Source of the DNA: Cupriavidus basilensis
GTDB lineage: Bacteria > Pseudomonadota > Gammaproteobacteria > Burkholderiales > Burkholderiaceae
DNA length: 64,000 bases
Assembly (NCBI RefSeq): GCF_000832305.1
Contig: NZ_CP010536.1
Span: 1,674,001 to 1,738,000 of the forward strand
Direction of reading: 5' to 3'
Shown in pieces: positions 45,637 through 52,907 of this stretch. The notes below the pieces were generated by a model that was given only the letters and a program-made list of their open reading frames with translations, made no database searches and was not told where the DNA came from. The number at the start of each line of letters is the position of its first letter. The stretch's first letter is position 1. Made by a program: the position numbers and the translations under genes.

Positions 45637-46380
45637 TCACAGACGGACCTGCGTGAACTCAACCACCCACACCCATGGGTTCGCCGCCCATGCGCCGGCG
45701 CCGTTGATGCTGTTCCACAGAGTGCGGTACGAATCGACCGGGTTCACGCACATCTGGCAACTCGGGTTGCCGTAGTCCGTCCAGCCGTCCAGTTCCGGCG
45801 CAATGCCTTCGGCGATCGCATCGGCCTCGCTGCAGTCGTTCAGCCGCTCGACGCGCACGCCCGTAACCTCCAGAAGTAGGCGCGATGCCCAGCGCGGCAT
45901 ATGCAGGGAAGGAACCTGCCGCCCTTTGATGGCCGCTTGCGGCATCGTCCATTCGTCTGCGACTTTCTCGCCATAGAACGTTTTGCCGTCACCCCCGGCC
46001 TGGTATTCCACCCGTACCGTTTCGCAATCACACGCCATGTCGAAACAGGAATGCACGATGCGAGGATTCCATGTCTCGCGCACCCACAGGCGGTCGCCGG
46101 GGACGCCATAGGGTGAATGCTTCTCGGCGAACTGCTTCTGTCCCATGCAGTGATAGATGCCAGGCCGCTCGCATTCGGCTAAAACGCTGCCGCGCGCCGA
46201 GGTGGTCGGGGCGAAGTCCGGACAAACAAAAACGTCTCCTGCTTCCACGTCGCTAAAGCGCGGCGGGTTCGAGACGCTAACGTAGGGTTGGCGCTTCATT
46301 ACGCGCCTCGTTTGCGCCTTCCGGCCGTCGAGGATGGCGCGTACCATGGCGCCAGAAAACAAGATCGGGAGTTCACGCAT
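45637..46380 (-). CDS. Phage ASCH-like protein
   Basis: 247 residues. The start PILFSGAMVRAILDGRKAQTRRV and the later GVPGDRLWVRETW, SLHMPRWASRLLLEVTGVRVERL and WVWVVEF segments are characteristic of a phage family with an ASCH/PUA-like fold, often annotated as morphogenetic or hypothetical. The fold suggests binding of RNA or modified nucleotides. Its ATG overlaps that of the divergent gene at 46379 in a shared CATG. Confidence 0.7.
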   Translation of the reverse strand: MRELPILFSGAMVRAILDGRKAQTRRVMKRQPYVSVSNPPRFSDVEAGDVFVCPDFAPTTSARGSVLAECERPGIYHCMGQKQFAEKHSPYGVPGDRLWVRETWNPRIVHSCFDMACDCETVRVEYQAGGDGKTFYGEKVADEWTMPQAAIKGRQVPSLHMPRWASRLLLEVTGVRVERLNDCSEADAIAEGIAPELDGWTDYGNPSCQMCVNPVDSYRTLWNSINGAGAWAANPWVWVVEFTQVRL

Positions 46381-46918
46381 GTACGCTGTCCTCTATTGGC
46401 TTGAGCAGCACGATAAGCTGTCTGGGTGGGTGCAGTTCCTTGGTGCCATGATCGGAATCTTTATCGCGATCGCTGTGCCGGCGGTGCAAACGCATTCCTC
46501 GAAGAAGATGGATCGACGTGATAAAGCGCAAGCTCTTCGCGCAACGGTGGAAGTTATCCGGATCGGCGCCAAGCTCGCGACGACGGCGCACACGGCAGTG
46601 AAGGGTCCCACTCAGGGACGTACGTACTTCCCGAACGACTACGATCCGTCCCATTTCGCGCATGCGCTGCAGCTCCTCGATGGAATTGAGGTTCACCGTC
46701 TGCCGACGCCCGGTGCCGTCAAAGCGGTCGTGGATGCGCGGCACAGAATGAGCACATTCACAAATGCTGTAGGGGAGGGTTTTAGAGAGTTCGGTCATAT
46801 TAATGAGGTATCTCAGGCCGTTTTGGACCGACTGGACGAGGCCCATACGGGGTTGGTGAAAGACGTCAACGAACTTTTGAACGAGTGCAGAGTGATCGAG
46901 CTTGGCCGCGCAAAGTGA
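46379..46918 (+). CDS. Membrane-anchored protein of unknown function (cargo gene)
   Basis: 179 residues from the ATG at 46379, which has GGGAG seven bases upstream. One hydrophobic helix (about residues 17-37, FLGAMIGIFIAIAVPAV) is followed by a long soluble helical domain, probably cytoplasmic. No motif is recognised. It runs opposite to the operon and is less GC-rich than its neighbours. Its start overlaps the divergent ASCH-like gene by two bases. A role in superinfection exclusion is possible but only a guess from topology. Confidence 0.6.
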   Translation: MYAVLYWLEQHDKLSGWVQFLGAMIGIFIAIAVPAVQTHSSKKMDRRDKAQALRATVEVIRIGAKLATTAHTAVKGPTQGRTYFPNDYDPSHFAHALQLLDGIEVHRLPTPGAVKAVVDARHRMSTFTNAVGEGFREFGHINEVSQAVLDRLDEAHTGLVKDVNELLNECRVIELGRAK

Positions 46919-46950
46919 TTCGTGCGACAACGCCAGAGTTGAGGTAGCCC

Positions 46951-47838
46951 TCATCGCGTCGCCTCCGGGAATCCATCGTGCTGCGCGCCGTCGAGCAGGC
47001 GGCCGGCGGCCTTCTTGCCCACGCGGGCAGGCGAGTCGCTGGCGTTCAGCTCGATAGGGTCGTGGTCATGGCTGCCGTCTTGGCCCGGCCCGAGCCACTC
47101 GCCCCACTGCTTGAATAGGAACGCCACGCCGGCTGCCGCGCATTGGTCGCGCAAGCTCCGCGCCCAATCCGGATGCATCGGCCGCGCGCCGGCGCCGCTC
47201 TCGCCGCCGACAATCACCCAGCCAATCGGCAGTGGTCCCCGCCAAGCGGCACGCATCCACATGCGCAAATCGACCGGCCCCAGCAGCGGCTCCATGCTCA
47301 GGAATCGCACCGACGCCGGCACCGCCAGCAGCTTCGGAATGTCGCGGTCGGCTTCCTCCTGGTTGCAGATGGTGGCGCCGAGCCAGACGTTGGGCAGGTA
47401 GTTGTCGCGCCAGCCCTCGCGGCCAACCGTGAGCGCGCGCATGGCCTGTTCCAGCATCTCCGCGGCGTTGCCGATGCGCTTCGTCAGCAGCAGCCAATCC
47501 AAGTTGGGGGTCTCGACGATCAGCCGGAGCAGGTCAAAGCGCCATTGCGCGCTGACGGCGTTGTCGAACACATCAGCCAAGCTGGCGCAGAAGACGCGCC
47601 GACGGCGGCCATGCGTAGCGAAGAACGCGTCGTGCTGGGCGTTCCAGCGGTGCGGCAGTTTCCAGTTGGCGGCCGATGTGCGGTGGCGGTCTTCCTTGGC
47701 GCCCCAGGTCACGCCCAGCGCGCGCGCCGGCGTCGAAACTTCGGCATAGCAGTGGTCGCACGCGGGCGAAACCTTCGTGCATCCAATCCACGGGTTGAAC
47801 GTGGCGTCGGTCCACTCGATTTTGGTCGTTTCACTCAT
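46951..47838 (-). CDS. Phage Gp37/Gp68-like protein (DUF5131)
   Basis: 295 residues. The N terminus IEWTDATFNPWIGCTKVSPACDHCYAE carries a Cys-x6-Cys-x2-Cys cluster that resembles a radical-SAM-type metal-binding loop and identifies the family. LLLTKRIGNA and VIVGGESGAGARPMHPDW are further family motifs. The biochemical role is not established to my knowledge. It lies next to a DNA methyltransferase gene, so a role in DNA or nucleotide modification is plausible. Confidence 0.82.
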   Translation of the reverse strand: MSETTKIEWTDATFNPWIGCTKVSPACDHCYAEVSTPARALGVTWGAKEDRHRTSAANWKLPHRWNAQHDAFFATHGRRRRVFCASLADVFDNAVSAQWRFDLLRLIVETPNLDWLLLTKRIGNAAEMLEQAMRALTVGREGWRDNYLPNVWLGATICNQEEADRDIPKLLAVPASVRFLSMEPLLGPVDLRMWMRAAWRGPLPIGWVIVGGESGAGARPMHPDWARSLRDQCAAAGVAFLFKQWGEWLGPGQDGSHDHDPIELNASDSPARVGKKAAGRLLDGAQHDGFPEATR

Positions 47839-47873
47839 GACGGCTCCCTCAAGGTTTGGACGCCACAGCCGAT

Positions 47874-48170
47874 ATGGCAGGCATGGACGAAATTCACAAA
47901 GAACTGGCCGATCTGCTCGGCCAAGAGCAGGCGAGCCTCACCATGGCCAAGGTCGACGCCCTTTCCGACATACTGAAAGCGGAGATGGGCAGCTTCAATG
48001 CCATCCGAGTTGCCCAAGGCAGGCCCACTCTCCAAGAGGAAATGGATGAGGCAATCGCCTATGTTCGTGAGATGGTCGCCAACGGAGAGGCCCGCAAAGA
48101 GGACTATCCCGAACTCTTCGAGGATGAGTGCCCGGATGCCGATGAGACGGGATCCGCCGATCAAACATAG
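47874..48170 (+). CDS. Small acidic protein of unknown function (cargo gene)
   Basis: 98 residues if started at the ATG at 47874. A TTG at 47856 and an ATG at 47883 are alternatives, and none has a good Shine-Dalgarno sequence. The protein is rich in Asp/Glu with two helices and an acidic tail. No motif is recognised. It lies between two leftward genes on the opposite strand. Confidence 0.5.
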   Translation: MAGMDEIHKELADLLGQEQASLTMAKVDALSDILKAEMGSFNAIRVAQGRPTLQEEMDEAIAYVREMVANGEARKEDYPELFEDECPDADETGSADQT

Positions 48171-48172
48171 CT

Positions 48173-49957
48173 TCACGCTGCCTCCCCCACGTTTGCCACA
48201 CTCAACGCCACCGCCACCGGCCGCACCCAAATCGGCGTGGCTGACAACCTGAACGTATCTCCAGTCTCGGCCAGCAGCAGGGTCGTGCCCATCACCTCCG
48301 CGATCGCCTGTGCGGCGTCGGGCGGTACCGCATTGCCGATCCGCTCGCGCCAGGCCTGATCGCTCAGGCCGTCCAGCTCGAGATATTCCTCTGGCTCAAC
48401 CAGCGACTGCAGGCAGGCCAGTTCGAACGTGGTGAAAGGGCGGTGCCAGGTGCCGTCCAGCGCGCGGATGATCGCGATCAGCTTGTCATTCGCCGCGGGC
48501 AGACGCGGGTCCGCCACCGACCAGCGGCCATTGTCGTGGCCCGCAGCCGCGGACACCGCGCCGCTCGGCTGTTCCCAACCCACCACGCCATAGTGGCCAC
48601 CGGTCAGGTAGTGGTCGCCGGGCTCGCGGCGCATGCCGGGGCGCGGATCGGCAACGGCATAGGCGCCCTGACCTGTCGTGCTGCCAGAGATCACCGTGCC
48701 TGCGGCGCTATCCCAAGGCGTCACCGCGTACTTGCCAAAGGTCGGCCCGGCCCGGCGCGGGTCCTGTACACACTGACCTGTTCCGTGAGCACTGGTGACC
48801 GCGCCGGCAGCCTGGTCCCACGGCACGATCCGGAACTCGTTGTTGTGCTTGGCCGGACCCGGGTGGCGCGGGTCGGCCACGCTGAACGTCCCCTGGCCGG
48901 GCGACTTGACGCCGATGATGGCGCCGGACGTCTCGCCCCAGCGCAGCACGCCATACTGCTGGTACTGAGCAGCGTTCGCCGGGCCGCGAGGATCCGCTAC
49001 GCTGAACGTGCCGTTCGTCGGCCCGCTGCGACCAGCGACGGTTCCGCTGGGCTCGTCCCATCGATTCACTCCCATGTAGCCGTCGCGATATTCCGGCACG
49101 ATCAGGTAATCACGCAGGCGCCCATCCTCGACCGCCAGCTTGTTCAGGCTGCGCCAGTCGCTGCCGGCCTCGACAAACGCGAGCCGCACCCACGTCTTCC
49201 ACTGCAACGATGGCACCCGGTGCATCGGCCCCGCCGCGGTATCGCCGGGCATCGGCATGCGGCCCAACACTGTGCCGACGCCCTGCAGACGGTGAATCTC
49301 GGGCTCGTACAGGAACGCCGGCACCTGTTCCATGTGCCGCGCCACCATCAGGAAGCGCTTGCGGCTCTGGGCCAGCTTGCCGATCTGGCCACAGTCGTGG
49401 GTCGTCTCGTTCACGGCATAGCCGTAGTACCGCAGGATTTGGTTGATCTGGTCCAGCAGGTGCCGGCCCCGCGTGGCGAGCCGCGGCACGTTCTCGAAGA
49501 CGATCAGCTTGACGGGATTGTCCTTCCAGGCTTCGCACATCAGCCACACGCAGCGCAGCGTCAACTCGTTGAGCGCCTGGTACTTCGGCGTGCGGCTCAG
49601 GGCCTCGGACAGCAGCCCGGATGCGCCCTTGCACGGCGACGAGATGAACACGCAATCGGGCGTCTCGTTGCCGGCGGCGCGCCGGATGTCGGCGGCCGTG
49701 GCCTCACGCCAGCCTACCGGCGGCTCTTTGCCGTGGAAGGCGGTGTACATGGCCCGCGTGAACAGGTCCATGACCGTGCACTTCACGCCGACGAGCTGCT
49801 CGAAGTCACGCGCGGCAGCTGGGTCGACGTCGATGCCGCCGATGCACTTCCAGGTGGCCACCATGTTGCCCACCTGCGAGGCAGCCTTCTTGAAGCCCTT
49901 GGCGCCGCCACCGAGTCCGCAGCAGAAGCCGAACGTCTTGTATTCGCGGCGGATCAT
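48173..49957 (-). CDS. C5-cytosine DNA methyltransferase with repeated central region
   Basis: 594 residues. Catalytic motifs are present: motif I (FCCGLGGGAKGF, 11-22), motif IV with nucleophile Cys109 in SSPCKGASG (Lys where PCQ is usual), motif VI ENV (155-157), motif VIII QSRKR (197-201), a motif IX-like FTTFELACLQ (508-517) and motif X GNAVPP (541-546). Between VIII and IX, where the target-recognition domain belongs, are five repeats starting near residues 294, 335, 375, 410 and 456. Each has the form Y-x-V-x2-W-[D/E/G]-x2-[S/A]-G-[T/A]-[V/I] followed by a short loop and (S)VADPR. It probably methylates phage and host DNA to evade restriction. Confidence 0.88.
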   Translation of the reverse strand: MIRREYKTFGFCCGLGGGAKGFKKAASQVGNMVATWKCIGGIDVDPAAARDFEQLVGVKCTVMDLFTRAMYTAFHGKEPPVGWREATAADIRRAAGNETPDCVFISSPCKGASGLLSEALSRTPKYQALNELTLRCVWLMCEAWKDNPVKLIVFENVPRLATRGRHLLDQINQILRYYGYAVNETTHDCGQIGKLAQSRKRFLMVARHMEQVPAFLYEPEIHRLQGVGTVLGRMPMPGDTAAGPMHRVPSLQWKTWVRLAFVEAGSDWRSLNKLAVEDGRLRDYLIVPEYRDGYMGVNRWDEPSGTVAGRSGPTNGTFSVADPRGPANAAQYQQYGVLRWGETSGAIIGVKSPGQGTFSVADPRHPGPAKHNNEFRIVPWDQAAGAVTSAHGTGQCVQDPRRAGPTFGKYAVTPWDSAAGTVISGSTTGQGAYAVADPRPGMRREPGDHYLTGGHYGVVGWEQPSGAVSAAAGHDNGRWSVADPRLPAANDKLIAIIRALDGTWHRPFTTFELACLQSLVEPEEYLELDGLSDQAWRERIGNAVPPDAAQAIAEVMGTTLLLAETGDTFRLSATPIWVRPVAVALSVANVGEAA

Positions 49958-50070
49958 GTGCGTGCCTCGTTGTAGGAGAAATTCTCGTTGTGGGCGAGCT
50001 CATTTCCTACATCCGACCTGCAACCCAAAGCGTATCCTGAAGGAAGGCGTAGGTTGAATAGGAGAGTCTT

Positions 50071-50271
50071 ATGAAGCCCATTCTTGTGTTGCTGGCCGCC
50101 TCCGTTGCATTGCTGAGCGGCTGCGTTGTGGCCCCCTATGGAGACGAGCATCGGGGTGGTGGTGGGTATTACGGCGGCGATGGCCGAGGAGACCACGGCG
50201 ATCGCGACCGGGGCGATCACCGGGACTACGGTGGTGACAGAGACCGGGGGCAGGGCGGGCAGCGCTATTAG
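50071..50271 (+). CDS. Small Gly/Asp/Arg-rich lipoprotein
   Basis: 66 residues. MKPILVLLAASVALLSGC is a complete lipoprotein signal with lipobox LSGC (Cys18). The rest is a low-complexity Gly-Asp-Arg-His tail (RGDHGDRDRG type). AGGAG precedes the ATG. It resembles, in tail composition, the RcnB-like protein at 59614. It is a cargo gene transcribed against the operon. Its function is unknown. Confidence 0.65.
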   Translation: MKPILVLLAASVALLSGCVVAPYGDEHRGGGGYYGGDGRGDHGDRDRGDHRDYGGDRDRGQGGQRY

Positions 50272-50297
50272 CGCCGCACTAGCGAGGACGTTGGGAG

Positions 50298-50822
50298 TCA
50301 CGCGCGGTCCTTTTTGTTGAGCGAGTAGGCCACGCCGGCGCACTTCGTCCTGTACTGAAGCGGCTTCGGTAGGTGCTGCATGTCGACCGTCGGATGCGCC
50401 AGCGCGTCGATTTGCTCGCACGGCCACATGCGGTCAGTGTCGCGCTCGCAAATGCTTGTCGCCTCGTCTAGCGTGTACTTGCCTGCCTCGTTAAGGCGCG
50501 TCACATAGCCGCTGCGATTCTTGCCCCACCACATCACGCAGTTGCCGACGAACTGGCGGGTGTCCTGCACGTAGAACATCGACTCTACGGGCGACGGTGC
50601 TTGGCGTGGCGCCGGCTCGGCCTCTGACGGCGCCCGGTGGTTCCAGGCGGCAATGGCTTCGGCTTCCGACCTGTATTGCAGGGCGATGGCCTGCCCGTAG
50701 CACAGCACGCCCGGGGCCATGTAGGTTGTGCAGCCAGCGGCGTACCAATCGCCGCTTGTTTTCGTGGCAGCCGGTTGTCCGCAGAAGGGGCACGGATTCA
50801 GCTTCTGCGCGTGCTCACTCAT
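50298..50822 (-). CDS. Lar-like restriction-alleviation zinc-finger protein with C-terminal extension
   Basis: 174 residues from the ATG at 50822, which overlaps the stop of the upstream gene by eight bases. The first 55 residues have the Lar pattern: LNPCPFCGQPA, a central Cys pair, and EAIAAWNHR. In Rac prophage, Lar reduces host type I restriction. The following 120 residues (FYVQDTRQFVGNCVMWWGKN and after) are found in other phage proteins but have no known role. The gene lies in the modification/recombination part of the operon. Confidence 0.65.
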   Translation of the reverse strand: MSEHAQKLNPCPFCGQPAATKTSGDWYAAGCTTYMAPGVLCYGQAIALQYRSEAEAIAAWNHRAPSEAEPAPRQAPSPVESMFYVQDTRQFVGNCVMWWGKNRSGYVTRLNEAGKYTLDEATSICERDTDRMWPCEQIDALAHPTVDMQHLPKPLQYRTKCAGVAYSLNKKDRA

Positions 50823-51420
50823 GGCCGCCTCCATCTGCAGTTGCGGCATCGACGCACTTCCGAACCGTCTCGATTGTGAGCTTCCCTTGGCCCCGGAATG
50901 CTGCGCGAATGCGTTGCTGCCTTTCCGTCAGTGATTCACCGTTCGCGTCGGCTACCAGGGCGCCGACGAACGCCACGAAGCGCTTCGCGTCGCGGTTGGT
51001 CCCGGTGGGCTGCTCTGCCCCTGACTCAGCCGCTTCGATGGCCGCATAAGCACGCTCAACGGCAGGGCCTGTACTGGCTTCCAGCGGGTCTTCGTAGAAA
51101 ACGTCAAGTAGGTCCTTGATAACCGTGACGAGGGCACCATGGGTGGCCACCTTCGCCAGAACGCCGGCCGCGTCCGGCCGATTGAACAGCATCATGGCGA
51201 AGTTACCGACATCGACAGGGTCACCCTTGGGAACGTGGTCCATGAGCAGGTACGCCAGGCGGTTCGGCGGGCACTGCGCAGGGTCGTCCCAGCCACCGCG
51301 CCCCTTCGCGCGGCTTGCGGCCATCTTTGCCTTCATGGCGACCGCGAAGCGGTCCACGGCAGCATCATCAGGATGCTGCGCGCTCGCCGTCAGTGCTTGG
51401 GTATCTGTTTGCTGGCTCAC
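50815..51420 (-). CDS. Phage protein of unknown function
   Basis: 201 residues from a GTG at 51420. I choose it because AAGGA lies about seven bases upstream and the GTG overlaps the stop of the 40-residue gene before it (GTGA). Sequence further upstream in this frame is an Arg/Pro-rich shadow of the exonuclease gene. The protein is helical with a DVGNFAMMLFNR segment near residue 75 and no motif I recognise. It is coupled to the Lar-like gene downstream. Confidence 0.65.
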   Translation of the reverse strand: MSQQTDTQALTASAQHPDDAAVDRFAVAMKAKMAASRAKGRGGWDDPAQCPPNRLAYLLMDHVPKGDPVDVGNFAMMLFNRPDAAGVLAKVATHGALVTVIKDLLDVFYEDPLEASTGPAVERAYAAIEAAESGAEQPTGTNRDAKRFVAFVGALVADANGESLTERQQRIRAAFRGQGKLTIETVRKCVDAATADGGGHE

Positions 51421-51539
51421 TTCGGTTCCTTGTTGTCGCCTGCCATCTTCTTGAGCAGGCGGTACTGGGCGTAGCCACCGATCACCAGGCAGATGAGCAT
51501 GCCGGCGACGGTGACGACCAATGCAACGTGGCAGTTCAT
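51417..51539 (-). CDS. 40-residue single-span membrane protein
   Basis: The frame encodes a hydrophobic helix (VALVVTVAGMLICLVIGGYA, about residues 5-24) and a basic tail (YRLLKKMAGDNKEPK). Its ATG overlaps the exonuclease stop (ATGA) and its stop overlaps the GTG start of the next gene (GTGA). This exact coupling on both sides argues that it is translated. The function is unknown. Confidence 0.6.
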   Translation of the reverse strand: MNCHVALVVTVAGMLICLVIGGYAQYRLLKKMAGDNKEPK

Positions 51540-52153
51540 GCCGCCGTGGAGAGATGCCGCTTGATGCCGTAGTACACGGTGCGGCATGCTGCCAGGTCGA
51601 CGGCGGCGTTGTGCGCGCCCACCAGCTCGGTGCCGGTGAAGTGCCTGAAGGCCTCGCCCAGGTTCGGCGACTTGGGCGTGCGCCGGCCGGCGGCCAGCAT
51701 CTTCTCGGTCGGCGGCAGGTTGATGATCTTGGTGCTCTTCGACTGCGTACAGAACGCGGGGGCGGTCTTCCAGTCCTCGTGGATCGGCGCGTCATGGTCG
51801 AGCTGGCGCATCATCTCGATACGCACCATCCGCATGTCGAATGACTCGTTGTGTGCAACGCGCAGATCCGCTTTGCGCCACAGGCCAAGGAAGAGCGCCA
51901 ACGCCTTCTCGATGGGCACGCCGAACTGGACGGCCTTCTCGTTGGTGATGCCGGTCAGCGCTTCGAGTTCTTCGGGGATCGTCCAGCCATCGGGCTTGAT
52001 CAGCAGGTCCATGAAGGCCAGCGTGGTCCCGGTATCTTCGTCGTGCAGTTCGGCCGCAATCTGCGTGATGTGCGGCTGGCTGGGGTCTTCGCTGGGCAGG
52101 CTCCATTGCGGCAGGCCGGAGGTCTCGGTGTCGTAGAAGAGGATGGGCGTCAT
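51536..52153 (-). CDS. DnaQ-like 3'-5' exonuclease (DEDDh)
   Basis: 205 residues. The first acidic pair is FYDTETSGL (Asp8, Glu10). HNESFDMRM supplies the third Asp, and a late HNAAVDLAAC supplies the catalytic His and last Asp. These are the DEDDh motifs of the epsilon/ExoI exonuclease superfamily. It probably processes DNA ends in the phage recombination system encoded upstream (RecT, nuclease, SbcC-like ATPase). Confidence 0.85.
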   Translation of the reverse strand: MTPILFYDTETSGLPQWSLPSEDPSQPHITQIAAELHDEDTGTTLAFMDLLIKPDGWTIPEELEALTGITNEKAVQFGVPIEKALALFLGLWRKADLRVAHNESFDMRMVRIEMMRQLDHDAPIHEDWKTAPAFCTQSKSTKIINLPPTEKMLAAGRRTPKSPNLGEAFRHFTGTELVGAHNAAVDLAACRTVYYGIKRHLSTAA

Positions 52154-52210
52154 GATCTCGTTCCTGTGGGGGTAGCGGTGGTTGGTGCTGCTGTTCTCTC
52201 GGCGCCTGTC

Positions 52211-52525
52211 TCAGCGCCGCACGGTCATGCAAAGCGCTTCAAAGTGGCGCAGGCCAGCTTCCCAGCCCTTGAGTTCGCCGCGACCGACAATGCGTTCGGG
52301 TCGCGGCTCGCTGCTGCCCGGCGCGGCGACGAAGAACACGCGGGTGGTGCCGTCGACGCCGCTGCGGATCAGCTCGTTTGCGTGCAGGTCGTCCAGCACC
52401 TCGCGCGCCTCGGCGTTGCTGCGCTTGAAGTTGTTCGCGATCTGCGTCGGCGTGAAGTGCTGGCCCGTGCGTTCCTGCAGATAGGCCAGCACCGACTTGC
52501 GGGTGAATTTCATGGCGCGCGGCAT
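52211..52525 (-). CDS. Small phage protein, winged-helix-like
   Basis: 104 residues from the ATG at 52525, preceded by GGGGAG and overlapping the upstream stop as TGATG. MKFTRKSVLAYLQERTGQHFTPTQIANNFKRSNAEAREVLDDLHANELI looks (in parts) like a winged-helix domain: helix, helix-turn-helix, then a strand pair carrying RVFFVA. It could bind DNA or regulate the operon. Not otherwise recognised. Confidence 0.6.
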   Translation of the reverse strand: MPRAMKFTRKSVLAYLQERTGQHFTPTQIANNFKRSNAEAREVLDDLHANELIRSGVDGTTRVFFVAAPGSSEPRPERIVGRGELKGWEAGLRHFEALCMTVRR

Positions 52526-52728
52526 CAGTGATCTCCCCGCGTGGCTTTGATCTGCGCGTCGATCCACGCTTGGATCTCTTCCTCGATCCAGCCGCTGGCG
52601 CGGCCGAGCTTGATCGGGGAAGGAAACTTCTTCTCCCTGATCCGCTCGTGGATGGCGCCCTCGCTCAGGCCGACAAGGGTGCGGACCTCGGGCATTCGGA
52701 TGATTCGACGTTGCGGTGCCGTGTTCAC
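52525..52728 (-). CDS. AlpA-family DNA-binding protein
   Basis: 67 residues. The RMPEVRTLVGLSEGAIHERI helix-turn-helix, KKFPSPIKLG and GWIEEEIQAWIDAQI are the signature order of AlpA regulators and phage excisionases. It is a second protein of this type in the operon (compare 44193-44519). Its stop overlaps the next start (TGATG) and its start overlaps the end of the 60-residue gene by four bases. Confidence 0.85.
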   Translation of the reverse strand: MNTAPQRRIIRMPEVRTLVGLSEGAIHERIREKKFPSPIKLGRASGWIEEEIQAWIDAQIKATRGDH

Positions 52729-52907
52729 GAGAAGTGCCTCCCATGCAGTTCGTCCAGCTTGTCGACCTGGTCGCCGCTGAGCTTCGTCACCTCGCCGGCG
52801 TGCATGCGTGTCGCAAGCGAGCGCACGAAGCTGGTTTCCCGGGCGTTCAGGTCTTTGGTGCCCAACAGCCCTTCCAGGCGCTGGATCATCACGGTCGTGC
52901 TCACCAT
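52725..52907 (-). CDS. 60-residue phage protein of unknown function
   Basis: The frame starts at the ATG at 52907, which overlaps the ATPase stop (TGATG). It encodes a helical protein with RLEGLLGTKDLNARETSFVR and KLSGDQVDKLDELHGRHF. The latter looks like a short helical DNA-repair accessory motif, but I cannot name it. Tight coupling to the ATPase suggests a shared role. Confidence 0.6.
   Translation of the reverse strand: MVSTTVMIQRLEGLLGTKDLNARETSFVRSLATRMHAGEVTKLSGDQVDKLDELHGRHFS

Noticed and set aside
50815..51795. Extended 326-residue reading of the gene at 50815-51420
   Set aside because: The upstream part is Arg/Pro-rich shadow of the exonuclease gene. A GTG with a good ribosome-binding site and a coupled small gene fits better.
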